NCBI GenBank assembly: GCA_038093975.1
Contig: JBBPTG010000007.1
Location: 248,001-312,000 of the forward strand
Direction of reading: 5' to 3'
DNA from: Chalciporus piperatus
Lineage: Eukaryota; Basidiomycota; Agaricomycetes; Boletales; Boletaceae
DNA: 64,000 nucleotides
Positions 12,501-24,831 of the stretch are shown here, piece by piece (the stretch's first letter is position 1; each line of letters opens with the position of its first letter). The notes below the pieces were generated by a model, which did not search any database, was not told the origin of the DNA, and worked only from the letters and a program-made list of their open reading frames with translations. A program made the translations under genes and the position numbers.

Positions 12501-14189
12501 TTCAAGAGTTGTTGGAAGTGAACGATGTCCTCCGACATTTTGATGATATGCTGCTTCACCTCCTATAACCAGTTACGCCCAGATAAATTCAGGGCCAACA
12601 GTTGGGCCGGCAACGGAAACTTGCCTTCTTGTGCATATAATCTCTCAGGTCGAGGCTCCCTTCGTCTCTGATCTCAATCCGGCTGACGTGCAATGAGTCT
12701 ACAATTGCTTGAATCGCGTCGGGAGTACTTCCGGGCGTCGCGGTGAGCGCAAGAACGCGGAAATGAGGGTTCTTCGCCATAAGGAAGCGGATAATCTGAG
12801 CATATGCATAGTCGCCTGTGCCCTTGTGCGCTTCGTCTGCATTTTACCCTGTTGAGTCAGAGCACGTGGGTAAAGGTATATGGCGCACCGATGACCATCA
12901 GAACAATGTCCCGTGGATCACAATTTTCAGTCATAAGGTCGTTCATGAGTGTCTGGGGAGTCATGTAGAAGACGCGTTTCTCTTCCCACTACAAGGCGTT
13001 AACAACGGTCGACCCACCGTGACTGGGGCTAAACGTACCATCCGTGACCGGTATAGTCGGGGATTATTACCTGTTAGCTCCACTGCATCCCTGCCTGGGA
13101 TACCGCATGTCTGGTGGCACGCGTCGATTTGTTGCGCGACTAGGGGCTTAGTCGGCGCAACAAAGACAACCTTCCCCTCGGGGAACCAACGGTAGTCTAT
13201 GACGGACCAGATGAGTGTGATGCAAGGACCGGCAAGTACAAACTCACAGTTTAGCATCACAACACCAGCGATGAAAGTTTTGCCTAGACCTGTAGGTAGT
13301 GCCACCAACGTGTTGTCGAATAAACTATGCTTGGCGATATTGAACTGATAATCGCGTTTGGGTCGGTTCAGCGGGTAAATCCAATGCTTTGCTTCGAGCA
13401 TGTCCACCTTGAGTTTCATTGGGGGAGGCTACGAAAAGCATAAATCCACAACCCAGGTACCATGGGTAGGAACACCCACTGGGCTTCAGTTTCCGCGCAA
13501 GCCATGTGCAAACAATGTCAACTCGTGATTCCAAACCAGATTTGAATTACACACCCAACTACAAGAGAAATCAGCTAAAAGCCAACGGGTGTCCGAGCGA
13601 TGCACGTACCTGAGACAAACGGGGCAGGGAACTGCTCGAACTCTGCTTCCTCTTCTTGTTCATCTTCATCTCCCTTTACTTTCGATTTCGGTTTCTTCCA
13701 TCCTGATTTCGCAAAAGCCGTGTGATCCCACTGTTTGGTTTTAGGAGCTGGTTGGCCGAAGGGAGCGCGAGGGGTTGACTTGGTCCGTTGCAAGGGACCA
13801 CGAGATGTGGGAGCGGCTTTGCTGGTGGACGCAGTTGGGGGCACGATGCCGCCAAAAAGAGTTGTCTGCACTGAGCTCTTGGACGTCGGCGGTCGCGGGG
13901 CATTGCTCGGACCCGCGACGGGTGGTGCTTGTCCTTTGTACGCCGCGTCAATGAACGAGTCTATTCGTTGGAATTCAGCCTCGTCGATATCGAACGACAA
14001 GTCCATGAACGAGTCGTCTTTTTCGATTTGCTTTCGAGGTTGAGGGGCTGACTTTGGCTTTGGCTGCTGCACATGGCGTTGTGGCGGTTGTTTTATGGGT
14101 GGACGATGTGCCGCTTCGATGATATCGAGCTGGTTGAGGATACCAGAGTCGAGATCATCGGGGAAGTAATCGTCCGAGTTCATCTTCAC
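9512..14189 (-). CDS. MPH1: FANCM/MPH1-type ATP-dependent DNA helicase
   Basis: SF2 DEAH helicase that remodels stalled forks and D-loops. Exons (minus): 14189-13610, a probable 8-nt exon 13558-13551, 13428-13248, 13196-13039, 12988-12889, 12836-12625, 12562-12488, 12437-12258, 12191-11763, 11713-11585, 11527-9512; about 1,355 aa, in phase throughout. Visible motifs: [13 protein letters not shown] before motif [31 protein letters not shown] (split by an intron); [35 protein letters not shown]. The C-terminal ~600 residues are Ser/Pro-rich with acidic and basic patches. Exon 6 (12836-12625) ends at a GC donor (GCAAGT). Only the junction after exon 1 is uncertain; a second in-frame ATG lies at 14181. 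Confidence 0.93.
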
Positions 14190-14328
14190 GGACGATGTCG
14201 ACGGCGGCTTGAACGAACAACTCGCAATCTTGACGCGCGTAATTTCACTGCGCGATAGTCACGTGTTGGGTAATTTACCTGTTCCTGCTAACCCGGCTAC
14301 TACAACGGCGGGCGTTTCTCTGCCAGCC
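14190..14328. promoter_or_regulatory. short bidirectional promoter region
   Basis: Only about 140 bases separate the starts of the MPH1-like gene (-) and the G-patch gene (+), so the two very likely share a divergent promoter. No clear TATA box is visible. Confidence 0.45.
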
Positions 14329-15818
14329 ATGTCTGTAGAAATGATCGCTCGATGGAACGCAATTCCAATGGATCAAGACGTGCACCCAGACACGTCGACA
14401 CACTCAAAGGTACCGTTCTGCTCTACTCTTTAGCGTACTTGAGAACACCCCGTACTGCCCTCTTCCCTCCCTTTCCTCATTCCAGCGACCAAGACAAGAC
14501 CAAGATGACAACGCAGAGGACAGCGAAGACGACAACATCTCTCTCGTATCTCGTACACCATCCCCAACCCCGAGAGATGCAATGGACGTGGACAAGTACG
14601 ACGAATACGTGCGAGGTGCTCCAAGAGAAATTATAACCGTCGACACAAAGATCAAGAGCACCAACAAGGGGTTCGCCATGCTAGCAAAGCTTGGTTGGTC
14701 AGAGGGACAGCCGCTTGGCCTATCAGGAGATGGTAATCAACATTCTTGACCTCTCAGCCGAACCAAATGACCGATGTCACTAGGACGGGTTGATCCCATC
14801 CCATTCCAGGTCAAGAATGATCTTACTGGACTTGGAAAAATGAACCAAGACTTCAGAATGATCGAGACCACCGTATCACAGAGGCGTGTCTTGGACTCGG
14901 AGCGTCAACGCAAAGAAACCGAATATCAGCGCAAGGCCAGAGAAGTATGTCATCCCGCGCTTCTTCTAGTGAACAGTTCTAATCGTATCCACCCAGGATG
15001 CTGTGGCTAAACGGGAAGCATTAAAGTCTGAAATTAGTGATACCCTCCGGCCATTTTATTGCGCACTTTGCGAGAAACAATTCCAAAACGTGGCTCAGTA
15101 CGATGAGCACACCAACTCTTACGCCCATCACCACAAGGCTCGCCTTAAAGACATGCAGGCCAACGCTCGCCTAGTCAACCAGGAGGAACTGGAAATGCGG
15201 AAAGAAAAAGAGCGGAAAAGAGAGGAAAAGGAGCTCAGGAAACTGGCCAAGGCCCAGGGTATCAAGATAGCTAAACCCACGACTGCGGTCGCAGCTCCGG
15301 TGCTGGCCCCCGAAAGCGAGCCAGCTGCTTCGACCGAAACGACGCCAACCGCTTTCAAGAAGGCGGGCTGGGCAGCTGTCGCTGCAGCTCCTGAATCGTC
15401 CAACACAGGTTTTAAGCGCTCAGGGTGGGCGACGGTCAACTCTGCCGCGCCACCCCGTGACCCTACACCACCTCCACCCCCACCGTCGTCCTCACGTTCC
15501 ATGCCTACAACAAATGCCCCGATGTTCAGGGCGGGAGGTTGGGCCTCCTTGGATACCAGTAGCTCTCAGGAAATCCCATCTCCACAACCTCCTCCAGCAC
15601 CATCAGCACCGCCCCCGCCCCTGCCTACTCGCTATGACTCTCAGGATTTCAACACCCATCCTGTTCCCCCACAACCAAACTGGGTGTCTGTTCCTCCTTC
15701 TAATCCTTCATCGCAACCTCCCACACCATCGTTGCGTGCCCCGCTCCCACCACCTCCCGCAGCTGCAAGATCGGGCTGGCAGCAATGGAAGCAAGGGAGT
15801 AGTTCGAAACGCAGATGA
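14329..15818 (+). CDS. G-patch and C2H2 zinc-finger protein (GPATCH8-like)
   Basis: Exons 14329-14409, 14486-14732, 14784-14944, 14997-15818; 436 aa. The G-patch spans exons 2-3 (NKGFAMLAKLGWSEGQPLG... then DLTGLGK). A C2H2 finger of the matrin/U1 type follows (FYCALCEKQFQNVAQYDEH, with a further HHH), then a basic Glu/Lys coiled coil and a Pro-rich tail with three FK/R-x-GWA repeats. This order fits nuclear RNA-processing proteins of the GPATCH8 type, where the G-patch may activate a DEAH helicase. An in-frame ATG at 14209 exists but would leave almost no promoter next to MPH1, so 14329 is preferred. Confidence 0.85.
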
Positions 15819-16259
15819 CCAGTTCTTCACTTGTATCTCGTTGTCTGATCTGTATTGTCACACTTGTCGTGGGTTTGAATTTACATTCGTCTGAACAGCC
15901 TGAATCACATCCGTCCGAAACAATTGAGTATCGCTACAATGCGTCACGACGATCAATTACTCGACGAGACAGCATGCTACCTGCTCTAGAGGTGAAACAC
16001 ATCTGCTTGACTAGAATTAACTAACTACACTGTTGTTCTTTAGTTTGATGACTGTATGTATGTACGACGGATGCTGAGAGTCAGAGAAAGATGAGGGAAG
16101 AGTTATGAAGGAAAAAGTTATAAAAAAGATCAAGAGGGAACATATCTGCAATTATGAGAGAACAGTAAGAGTGGGGAGTCTGAATGTCACACCCCATGCC
16201 AGAGTCCTCGCACCACCGAAAAGCAGGAAATCCAATACCAAAACACAACGGGTAGCGAG
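15819..16259. other. convergent intergenic region
   Basis: 3' flanks of the G-patch gene (+) and the bromodomain gene (-). Some A-rich tracts near 16105-16130, no supported gene. A + strand open frame reaching 16617 here is mainly the antisense of the bromodomain gene. Confidence 0.45.
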
Positions 16260-19058
16260 TTACTCGGACTCGCTCGCGGAACTGTCATCTGAACTAGAGT
16301 CCGAATCGCTTTCATCGTGCCGTGGAACAGAAACGGGATGCGGGACACCACCAGTAGTCCCAGAAGGATTATCGAAGAGCTTCATGCGTTCCTCGAGCTG
16401 CCGGATCTTCTCTGCCTCCGCGTTCTCGTCCATGCTCTTGCGCTTGAGACCACCAGTGCCCGTGCCTTTTCCCGTTGGGCGATTGCGCTTCTGGGCGGGC
16501 TGCCGCAAGGGCCGCAACACGAAATTGTACAGCTTGCTAAGCACGTTCGCCGGTAGAAGGTCAATCTCAATCTCAATCTCCTCGGTGCTCTGCAAAAGGG
16601 GGATAAACATGACATGACCCCGGCAAAATGATGGCACTCACGTCACGAATCTCGGGCACACCCTCGTGGATGATCTGGATGACCCTCTCAAGCTTTTGTC
16701 CATCAAGCTTCCCGATTGCCTCGCTCAGATCCTTCTTCTGCTCGAACGAAAGCGAGTCATCCTCCGTTGCTTGCTTCTTGGATTTTCGCTTGACAGCTCC
16801 GTTGCCAGCACCAGAAGCCGCATTAGCAAGCTTTTTCGAATTGCGGGCAGCGGTGCCTTTCGACGATGAAGCAGCAGTCGGCTCCTTTTTCTTCTTTTTC
16901 TCTTTGGCAGGCTGGCCCTTCAACTCCATCAGATTCCCCCGCATCGCCTCAATCTGGGCTTCAATTGTTGCAATCCTACCTGTATACGACGATATATCGT
17001 CAGTACAGAAGCTTCGTTTTGCGTAACGAGGAAACCCACGGTTGCGTTCCTCCTCTGACTCGTGATCCTCTTCTTCTTCTTCCTCGTCCTCGCTTGCCTC
17101 CTTTAGCGGTGGTAGAGTCTTCCACTTCTCGTCGAAAAGGCGTTGAAGCTCGATACCCGCCTGATTGACAGGAGTCCCAACGGGGTTAAAGGTGAAGCAA
17201 TTCCGTATCATCAACTTGAAGTCATCGAAGAATTTGGTGACATTGGGGTACTCGCGATTCTCCAATTTCCTTCGCATGGTCGACAAATCCATTGGTTTCT
17301 TGATTATCTTAAAGTACGTCGGAATCTCCAGTTTCAACGGATCTAGAGCATTGGTTAGAGCTGCATCTGGGTATCCGGGAAGCTGATAACAGTTGATACT
17401 CACCAACAGGCTCGTAGAATGGGTGTGCGATGGCCCAGTGTTGCTTCCGGGTCAGCTCTGCCAGAATTTTGGCGCAGAACTTTAGTTGTTCTGCAGTGCC
17501 ATCGTCCTTGGGCACCTTCGGCTTTCGGAACTTCTTTGGCGCGTCAGCGTACGGTAAGTCCTTGGGAGGAGGTGGATGTATCTCTCTCTTGGGACGTGCG
17601 GAGAGTTGCTCGGTTTCATTACGACGAATGACGGGAACGGAGGTAGATGCGCGTCGAGCTGCGGCGGAGGGTGCGGGCGCTTTCTTGGCGGGCGCTGGGG
17701 CAGGTGGGGGAGGAGTTGCAACCTTGATTGGAGGTTTGGGCTATAAACCGATCAGTAACTGTTCCACGAGAACCATCGGCACTTACATACCACTTGGGGT
17801 GGCGGTAGATTCTTTATCTGTTTGTCGAAGACCGACTCAACACGCTTACCCGCTTGCGATACGATATGGTCTGGTCCGTTGAATGTGATGCAATTGGTAA
17901 ACACGAGACGGACATCCACAATGAACTCGTCGGCATTATTGTAATGAGGGTTATTGGGATTCGGATCTGGCTTTTGTGGGTTCGAAGACATGAGCTTGCG
18001 TTCGATGGTACCGAGATCCATAGGACTTTTGACGATACTGGGATAATGGGGAATGTTCAATGCGATCGGGTCAACGGCATGGAGGAATGCGGAAGCGTCT
18101 TTCAACTTCTTCAAGGAGCGGATAGTCGAGAGACAGAAGCGATGCTGTTGGACACTGAGGGTAGCGTTGCCCGGCTGGGTAGGTTGAACAGCGGCAGGAC
18201 TGGATACACTCTCCTCATTCATCTGAACGGAAGAGCCTGTAGCAGGAGGAGGGGAGGCGGTCTTGAGAATGACAATCAGACAGTTAGTACAAAAGAAATT
18301 GTCAATGGGACAGGACTCACGTTGGCGAGGGAAGCCTGATCAGCGTCGGAGTGTTTACGTGCTCGTTTCGCTGGTGGAGGTTTCGCGTCGTCGTCATCCC
18401 CATCCGTGTGGCGATATGGTGAGGTAGCGTTGAGAGGGGAGCGGTATGTGACGAACGCATCGGAAGGTGGAACGGACTTTGAGTCTGTCGACTCTGCATG
18501 GCCATTGACGTGCAATTCATGGTCCATTGGCACGTCGCCGTCCGTGTCTGCCTTTGCGACGTCCGACGTAGTGATGTTGCCGTTAGGAGAACCATTGGCT
18601 GTTGGCTCTGGTGAGGGTCCGTTGGGCACGAGCAAGTCCTCCACGACCCCCTCTGGAGTTTCTGCCATCTTGACATCTTCGGAGTGATCACTCGGTGGGG
18701 GTGGGGGTGGTGTTCCAGAAGGGGGTTGAGCTGCTCAAATAAGAGCGCCATCAGACAAAGAAGCGATTGGTTCTACGAACCTGGATCGATAGTGTCCGGC
18801 AAGTGTGGAGGATTGGACATTGTACAAGCGTCCGCAACAGGGTCTAGAGACTTTGTGTGTTCGCTGTGGACATCGCCGTTGGGGAGAGAGTTTGTCTGGT
18901 CGATGTTTATACCTTTTTTCGTGTTAGGGTTAGCTAATTGTGAATTTTAAAATAAACTGACTATCACGTGTACCGTTGTTGTCAGGTGGTGCGTCGGTGG
19001 GCGGGTCATGATTTCCGACGGTGGGCGCGAAGTGTTGAGCAGGGTCAGTCGCGTTCAT
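16260..19058 (-). CDS. BET-family double bromodomain protein (Bdf1-like)
   Basis: Binds acetylated histone tails; fungal Bdf1 links TFIID to chromatin. Exons (minus): 19058-18974, 18912-18781, 18730-18321, 18261-17791, 17740-17404, 17342-17040, 16979-16642, 16589-16260; 801 aa. Bromodomain 1 has FLHAVDPIALNIPHYP...MDLGTIERKL and NCITFNGPDH; bromodomain 2 has HPFYEPVDPLKLEIPTYF...MDLSTMRRKL and NCFTFNP, each with the conserved Asn. An NET domain follows (EEIEIEIDLLPANVLSKLY), then an acidic Ser/Glu tail. The exon reading QPPSGTPPPPPPSDHSED is solid. The two most 5' exons are less sure: translation could instead start at the ATG at 18820 (MSNPPHLPDTIDP). Confidence 0.9.
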
Positions 19059-19300
19059 GGGTGGCGCGTGACAGTTTTTGTCACACAGCGTGACGGATGC
19101 AGAGGGGAGGGTAGTTTTGGATTTGGGGAATCGGAAGCCACCCATTGGGTCTTTATAGGCGACCGGAATTAAGGTTCGATCTCAAACCAGCGCAGGGGCC
19201 ATCCAAAATACTTACTCACACTTCATCACCCACACAAGCATTCCTTTGCGAATAAAACACATAGCTACAGTATAGAAGCCCACATCCACGTCCCATCCGT

Positions 19301-21840
19301 CTACTTTTCGTCCTCCTCGTCCTCTGAAACGTTCGCAAACACTGGCTTGGGTTGGTTGTGTCGCCATGCTGGGAAAAAAAAGGTCCGGAAAGACCCGCCA
19401 CGTCAGCCGGCCGATCAACATAAACCACCGCAATACATATTTCAATCTCCGCAGCGGCAACTTTCCTAAATTGTCTCTCCGCAGCGATTTCTTGAAAAGT
19501 GTATGCGGTCATAGCAAGCTCAAAGCGTCTGTGCTTACCTGCGGTCCATTGGGGGTCGGAATGTGCCAAATCCGCATACTTGAGCAGCGCTTCCCGTGGC
19601 TGCAGTGAAACACGATCGCAAAAGAAGAGAAAATTCAGTCAGTCCCTTGGTATCAGCATGGAAACCGCATCGCGCAAAAAGATAGGCGTATCATGTGATT
19701 TGTCGCGATGCGAATTAAGAAGCCCACAAGAGCGCATCCAGTGCGCGTTAATGTGGTAAACGCTTCGGACATGGTGGTGGCGCGAGGATCGTTAAAATCA
19801 CTCACATCTTCGTCCCGCGTCGTATCCCGCACCAAGTTTTGCACGATGTGTTGCGTTGCACTTGCACCGACACGTCCGCCTTTTCCAGGCCCGGTAACAG
19901 GCAACTCCGGTCTTCGACTCTTCCGTGGATCCAGTCGGTCCTTCTCCCTCTTGCGTTTGGTTCCTTTTACAATTCCATCTCCGTCCTTGAACATCGGTAA
20001 TGCATGCGGCGTCAAAATCGTCGGAGCCGCCAGCGCATCTGACATGTCTTCCACCGTCGGTCGCTTTGGTGCGCCCTTCGATAACAACAGCTTCGCTCCG
20101 TGGGTCGACGTTTTCGGTGAATATAGAACCGATATCGAGCCGTTGGAAAGGCCAGTAACAATCTGGTTGATTTTGGAGTGCCACAGGACCTTGACTGGAG
20201 TCGCCTCCATCTCAAGCGCTTTCACAACACTCAGGTCTGAGCGGTTGAAGAACACAAGCTTTCCACGTGCTTCCTTTGACGTAGACCCAACACCCGTAAG
20301 AATGTATTTCTCGTCGGGGCTGAACACGGCATTGGTCCCGGGGTAAAGAGTCGTTGCCTCCGAATGTGTCGCCAATGGCTTCTTGAACGAACGAAGATCC
20401 CACACTAAAATGTTGAATTTCAAGATGAGCGGTCGTGTGTTTTCAAGAAACGTCACGTACGTTTAACGGTGTCATCTCCTCCTCGAGTGAGGACTGTGCG
20501 GCCATCCACGGAGAAAACGACGGAAGCGATTTCCGTCCCTTTCGCATGAGCGCCCTCGACGGTCATGTTCGGCCTGACAAAATTAGATGAGGCTTGCCAC
20601 AGATGCAGTGCGCCGTCGAGACAAGCTGCGAGAAGAATATACCATGACATACGTCGGGGAATTGGTATTGCAGAACTTACCACCACTGATCAGATTTCCA
20701 TCTGGGGAGTAGGCACACGTTGTGACTTTAGTCCTTGCACCACGCTCTTTGGACTTGACAACGATGACCAACTTTTGCTTGCGCTTGTTCTCAACGTCCC
20801 ATATTCTACGGGAGGTTCGTAAGCGACAGAGCACGAGTAGATCTGGACTCACCGAATTGTCGAGTCTGCTGAACTCGTGATAAAGAGTTGTTGATCTCGT
20901 GGGTGCCATGCGCACGCCGTCACCTCGGCGACGTGACCGCTGTGACCGACGTCAAAACCCATACGGAACAAAGAACAGGAACTAGGCGTACGCGGTGTGC
21001 TTCATGTCCCTAATATACATATCACCCTTGATGAAAGTCGCGCTGTAATAGTTTGAGATGTCATCCTCTTGAGAAAGAACCAGTAGACATACACTTCTTC
21101 ACCGTCACGACCGTAAAGTCTGGGTTGTAAGGTTGCGGGAATAACAAGGAATTGTTGACCGTCATTGGAAAACTTCAAGTCGTTGACCTAGAGAAATAGG
21201 AGAATAAGTGACATTCCAACCTGGGAACAACGAGCAACACACATAATAACTGCCAGCTGGTTCCCAGGTCTTGAAGGACCTTGTGTTCGCATTCATACCA
21301 CCAAAATCCCACAGCTTGCAGTCATAGTCGTGTGACCCGGTCAGCACACGCGCACCGCTTGGGTCAAGAGCAAGCGCTGAGATGACTTTGGTGTGCTCTT
21401 TCAGCGTAGCCTCGTGAGTGATAGGAAACTCAGGCGGCGCAGAAAGTGAGGGAGAAGTGGGGTCATACTCAGGCTCGTCATCTGCGTCATCATCGTCATC
21501 ATCGTCATCGTCATCATCTTCCGATGCATCTTCGTCTGGCCCATTAGAAACCCCGAGTCGTTTTGGAGGTGGAGGTGGGGGCCCAGGCTCGTCGGTTTCG
21601 TCATCCCGAGGTTCTGGTGTGATCTTGCTTGGGCCAGGTTCAGGCTGCACGTCCGAGGGAGCCTGTTTGGGAGAGACAGGCGATTAACATGAGGTGTGGA
21701 TGTGGGGGACAGTTATTGTTACTGACTGCAGCATTCTGTCTTTTCGCGGCATCGAACCGAGATGGATCGAGCTCCCGCTTTTTTGCAGCCTTGCCAAAGC
21801 CAGATATGCCCATGGCCGCGAATACGTCCAGGTCGGCCAT
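19301..21840 (-). CDS. WDR70-type WD40 repeat protein
   Basis: Ten exons (minus): 21840-21727, 21662-21243, 21187-21093, 21042-20992, 20939-20853, 20805-20681, 20625-20461, 20404-19806, 19599-19539, 19368-19301; 594 aa. An acidic N-terminus (a run of about a dozen Asp) precedes the WD40 blades: DPSGARVLTGSHDYDCKLWDF, KGDMYIRDMKHTAGHVAEV, STIRIWDVENKRK, DGALHLWQ, DDTVKLWDLRSFK. The end carries the WDR70 signature DPREALLKYADLAHSDPQW and a short QPKPVFA-acidic tail. Family members act in the nucleus; vertebrate WDR70 supports H2B ubiquitylation at DNA breaks with CUL4-DDB1. The fungal role is less studied. Confidence 0.92.
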
Positions 21841-22061
21841 TGTGATTGAGGTCGTCGTATGCGTCGACGGTGAGTGTAGAGGAACGTTGTTGTACTATGG
21901 TGTATGTGTAATACAAGCTGGTGGCAGAGGTCACGAGTACTCCAACCACCCCTGTAATTACCGGACTGTCCTCTTAAGACACAATCTGCTGCAGTGGCAT
22001 TTGGCATTTGCTACGAACCCTTACATCCATCTGCATAACCTCCGACAATTCTACTAGAGAC

Positions 22062-22828
22062 ATGCTAAAGCGACAGCGTCCAGCGACGCCGCCTCCCTCG
22101 TCGCTTAGTGACCCCCCTTCGTATCTCCCCGACATGCCCATCAGACCGTTACCACACATCGCAGACTCTGAACCTAGAACAAAACGACGGCGCGTACAAC
22201 CACCGTCGCTGAACGGTGCACTCAGGGGATGGATGGGGTCGGAATCTCCTGTCACTCGTCCATGGGATAGTGATGGCGAGGAGGATTTGTTGGAAGATGC
22301 ACACGACACGCAATACGGGCATCCACCAGATATGCTTGCGTCGGCGGCCATAAACCAATACAAGGATACGAACAGTCTCCTCCACGAGCTGCATACTCTC
22401 AATCAACATAGGCTGTTGTTTTCGCAGTCACCCCGAGATACTTGTCTCAGCCCAATCCCTCCTGGAATTTCCTTACCAACCGCATACACCCAGCATCTAC
22501 ACCCCGATCACTTCAGACAGAAACCAACAGATTCAGGGTCACATTTTCCTGATAGGAGTGTTTCTTTATCAGGCTCACCTTATCCCCTACCCCCGTCCTC
22601 CCAAGGAAGCCTCGTCGATTCTACGGAACATAAGACGCACGTTCATGAAATTAAATCTGTGCGGCAACGGTATGAAGACACCAATAGGTCAGTGCTGTCT
22701 CGCTGAGAATAAATAGCTCTCTCCGATACTAACCACCTGCTCTCAGATTATTGGGCTCGCTATTTCTTACACGGAGACGCGAGCTAGAGGGGACTACTTC
22801 CTCCACGCCTGGCAACTCGAGTAGTTGA
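22062..22828 (+). CDS. uncharacterised protein
   Basis: Two exons, 22062-22687 and 22747-22828, 235 aa. Donor GTCAGT and acceptor CTCAG join in phase. The start at 22062 (MLKRQRPATPPP) is preferred to the in-frame ATG at 22008 because it leaves room for a promoter shared with the divergent WDR70 gene. Features: basic cluster TKRRRVQ (possible nuclear signal), an acidic DSDGEEDLLEDA patch, then a predicted helix with INQYKDTNSLLHELHTLNQ that looks like the conserved core, and a Ser/Pro-rich tail. I recognise no family. Confidence 0.65.
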
Positions 22829-23038
22829 CGCCGTTGATTTGCTTGTGACCATCTCGTGATTGTACGCATGCATGTCCTTCCTCCCATGCTTGGCATTAGC
22901 ATCCCCCCCCCTTCTCTTGCATTGTCAGTTTCTTACTTCACGGTGAGCGTATATACATCCTGCACTGTACGACCTTCATAGAAGTTACATTACGATTTAA
23001 ATCGATGAGCTCCCGGAGAATACAGTCTATATCCGCCT

Positions 23039-23939
23039 CTACTCAACGATCTCTGATATACGCTCCAAACCTAACTTCACCTCACGCCCCAATGCACGAC
23101 TAAGTTCTTGTTCCATAAGCGTACCCATCCGTTCTCCGTCCCGAGAATATCGCCAGTCGTCAGTAGTCGGTACGTAGTCGTATCGCTTAGGTCCGCTGAT
23201 CATCCATCGAACACACAAAACCCAAGGCGTGCGCACAACAACGGGTTGTTCATTAAGGTGACATTTTCATGTGCACCAAAGTTACATTGTCAAGCAATGC
23301 GCGAGGCAACCGAGGATGTAGAACAAGAGGTGAGGAACCGCTTTCTCGACATTGATGCATGAACGTGGAGTGGACGAACCTCACGGGTGATGAAAGCCAT
23401 ATTTGCTTGTTGGGAGGCTGTTTATTGATCACATATATCCCGTCCGAACCGAGGTTGAGAGTCAGGACTCCACTCTGTTACAATGTTCGTTAGGCAGCTG
23501 ATGAAGTTGTGACACTGTTGTGCATTCTGTGGAGAGTGCACGGTCAAGCGTCATACTCACATGGTAGTCCACTTCAAATGCGTCGTTCGCTGCCTCGTCT
23601 AGCAACTCTTCCAGTGTCTCGAGTAATGAGGTCATAGTCGCGTCCGCAAGAGAGTGGTATCGGTCCATGGGGAGTTCACTGCAACGGTCAACGTCCACGT
23701 CACCGGTTACCAAAGTTTTCAGAGAAAGCGACAGACCTGACATTGATATGTGGTGCGGGGTTGCTTAGTGCTCGTCTACACATCCATATTTGTGGTCTGT
23801 GGGTGGATTGCCTCGGAGAGGTGTGATGCCTCGACGACACTGTTCTTGCCGTGGACAGGAGTGTTGCACTCTCTGCATACGAGAGTGTACGGCTAGATAT
23901 GTTCTTAGGAATAATGCGAGCCAGCATGAGGAATGTCAA
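23039..23939 (-). CDS. YFH1: frataxin, mitochondrial
   Basis: Iron-binding activator of Fe-S cluster assembly in the mitochondrial matrix. Exons (minus): 23939-23737, 23678-23561, 23474-23380, 23195-23039; 190 aa. The N-terminal ~70 residues are Arg/Ser-rich with few acids, as in a mitochondrial presequence. The frataxin fold reads [20 protein letters not shown] (helix 1 with acidic residues), [38 protein letters not shown], and WRYSRDG then [31 protein letters not shown] is the diagnostic beta-sheet. The exon 3 donor must be AG/GTTCGT at 23380 rather than the stronger-looking CCC/GTGAGG, since only this gives SGPKRYD in frame. Either ATG at 23939 or 23927 could be used. Confidence 0.93.
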
Positions 23940-24181
23940 AGCGAGAGGACAGGCAAGTGTGAAGTTAAGAAGTGCAGCGTCGGGTCAACGAAGGTCAATA
24001 CGGGTATTACCCTACATAATGAACATCAAACCAAAGCCCAGGTGATACAATTGATTACGGGGAAACATTTGCGAAAGGATATTGAATGCAGACGAGTAGC
24101 TCCCTATGAGTGCTACTAGGTACAATAACTCGTCTACTGTCAAAGAATACAGTTCGGCCATAGTTGCCGGAAGTCCAGAGC

Positions 24182-24831
24182 TTAAGCTGCCGGACCCTTG
24201 CTAGTTCCTTCCCGAGACACCCAGTCCAGCCAAGATCCCTCGTAGTTGGAGACACTTTGCAAGAGTTGATCAGCACTCAGACTTTTGCAGCAAGGAGAGA
24301 TTACTACTTCTCAAGACCGTTTCTCTTGGCGATATCACATGCAGAGGCGCTTCTCTTGCCACTCCTGCAGTAGAAGACAATCTCTTGTGTCTTTCCTGGC
24401 TTGTCAAAACCATGCTGGCTACGGAACGTTTGAGGATTTAGGGTTAAGGAATTGGCAAGAACCGAGAGAGGGAGATTAACGGATGAGGGTATAGAGCCCT
24501 GCATCACCTCGTCGGGTTCTCGGACATCGATGAGGTAGGCGTCCTGGATGGCAGGGTTCGACTTGTGGGTAAAAGCGAAGAGGAATTGGAAACATACATT
24601 GCTCGGACTGATTGTCCTCGGCTTGACCTGTTCATAAGTGAGGATAGGGCCTTTCCAGTTCTCCTGTAGCTTGTCATTGAGTTTGCGTGCGGCCTTCAGA
24701 GCCTCCTGGGTGTCCGCCGCTTTGGAAGACTCGTATCGAGCGAAAAGCTGGAACGATGGTGCTGTTACCCTTCGAGGGATCAGAGCAGGACGGGCGATTG
24801 AGCGCGACGCGTTGAAGGCAGCTCGTAACAT
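24182..24831 (-). CDS. single-domain rhodanese, mitochondrial
   Basis: Sulfurtransferase of the yeast Rdl1/Rdl2 type. Exons (minus): 24831-24598, 24543-24308, 24254-24182; 180 aa. Starts MLRAAFNASRSIARPAL, a classical mitochondrial presequence. Rhodanese marks: AYLIDVREPDEVMQGSIP, then the active-site loop FYCRSGKRS with catalytic Cys, and SNYEGSWLDWVSRE at the end. Without the last intron the frame would stop right after NGLEK; the donor GTAGTA and acceptor GCAAAG restore NVSNYEGSW. Lies 240 bases from the frataxin gene, on the same strand. Confidence 0.9.

Noticed and set aside
19708..20346. 212-codon frame on +
   Set aside because: Antisense shadow of the WDR70-like gene, whose WD repeats are unambiguous.
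21480..21530. CRISPR-like or regulatory repeat
   Set aside because: It is a TCA/TCG triplet run coding the poly-Asp tract of the WDR70-like protein.
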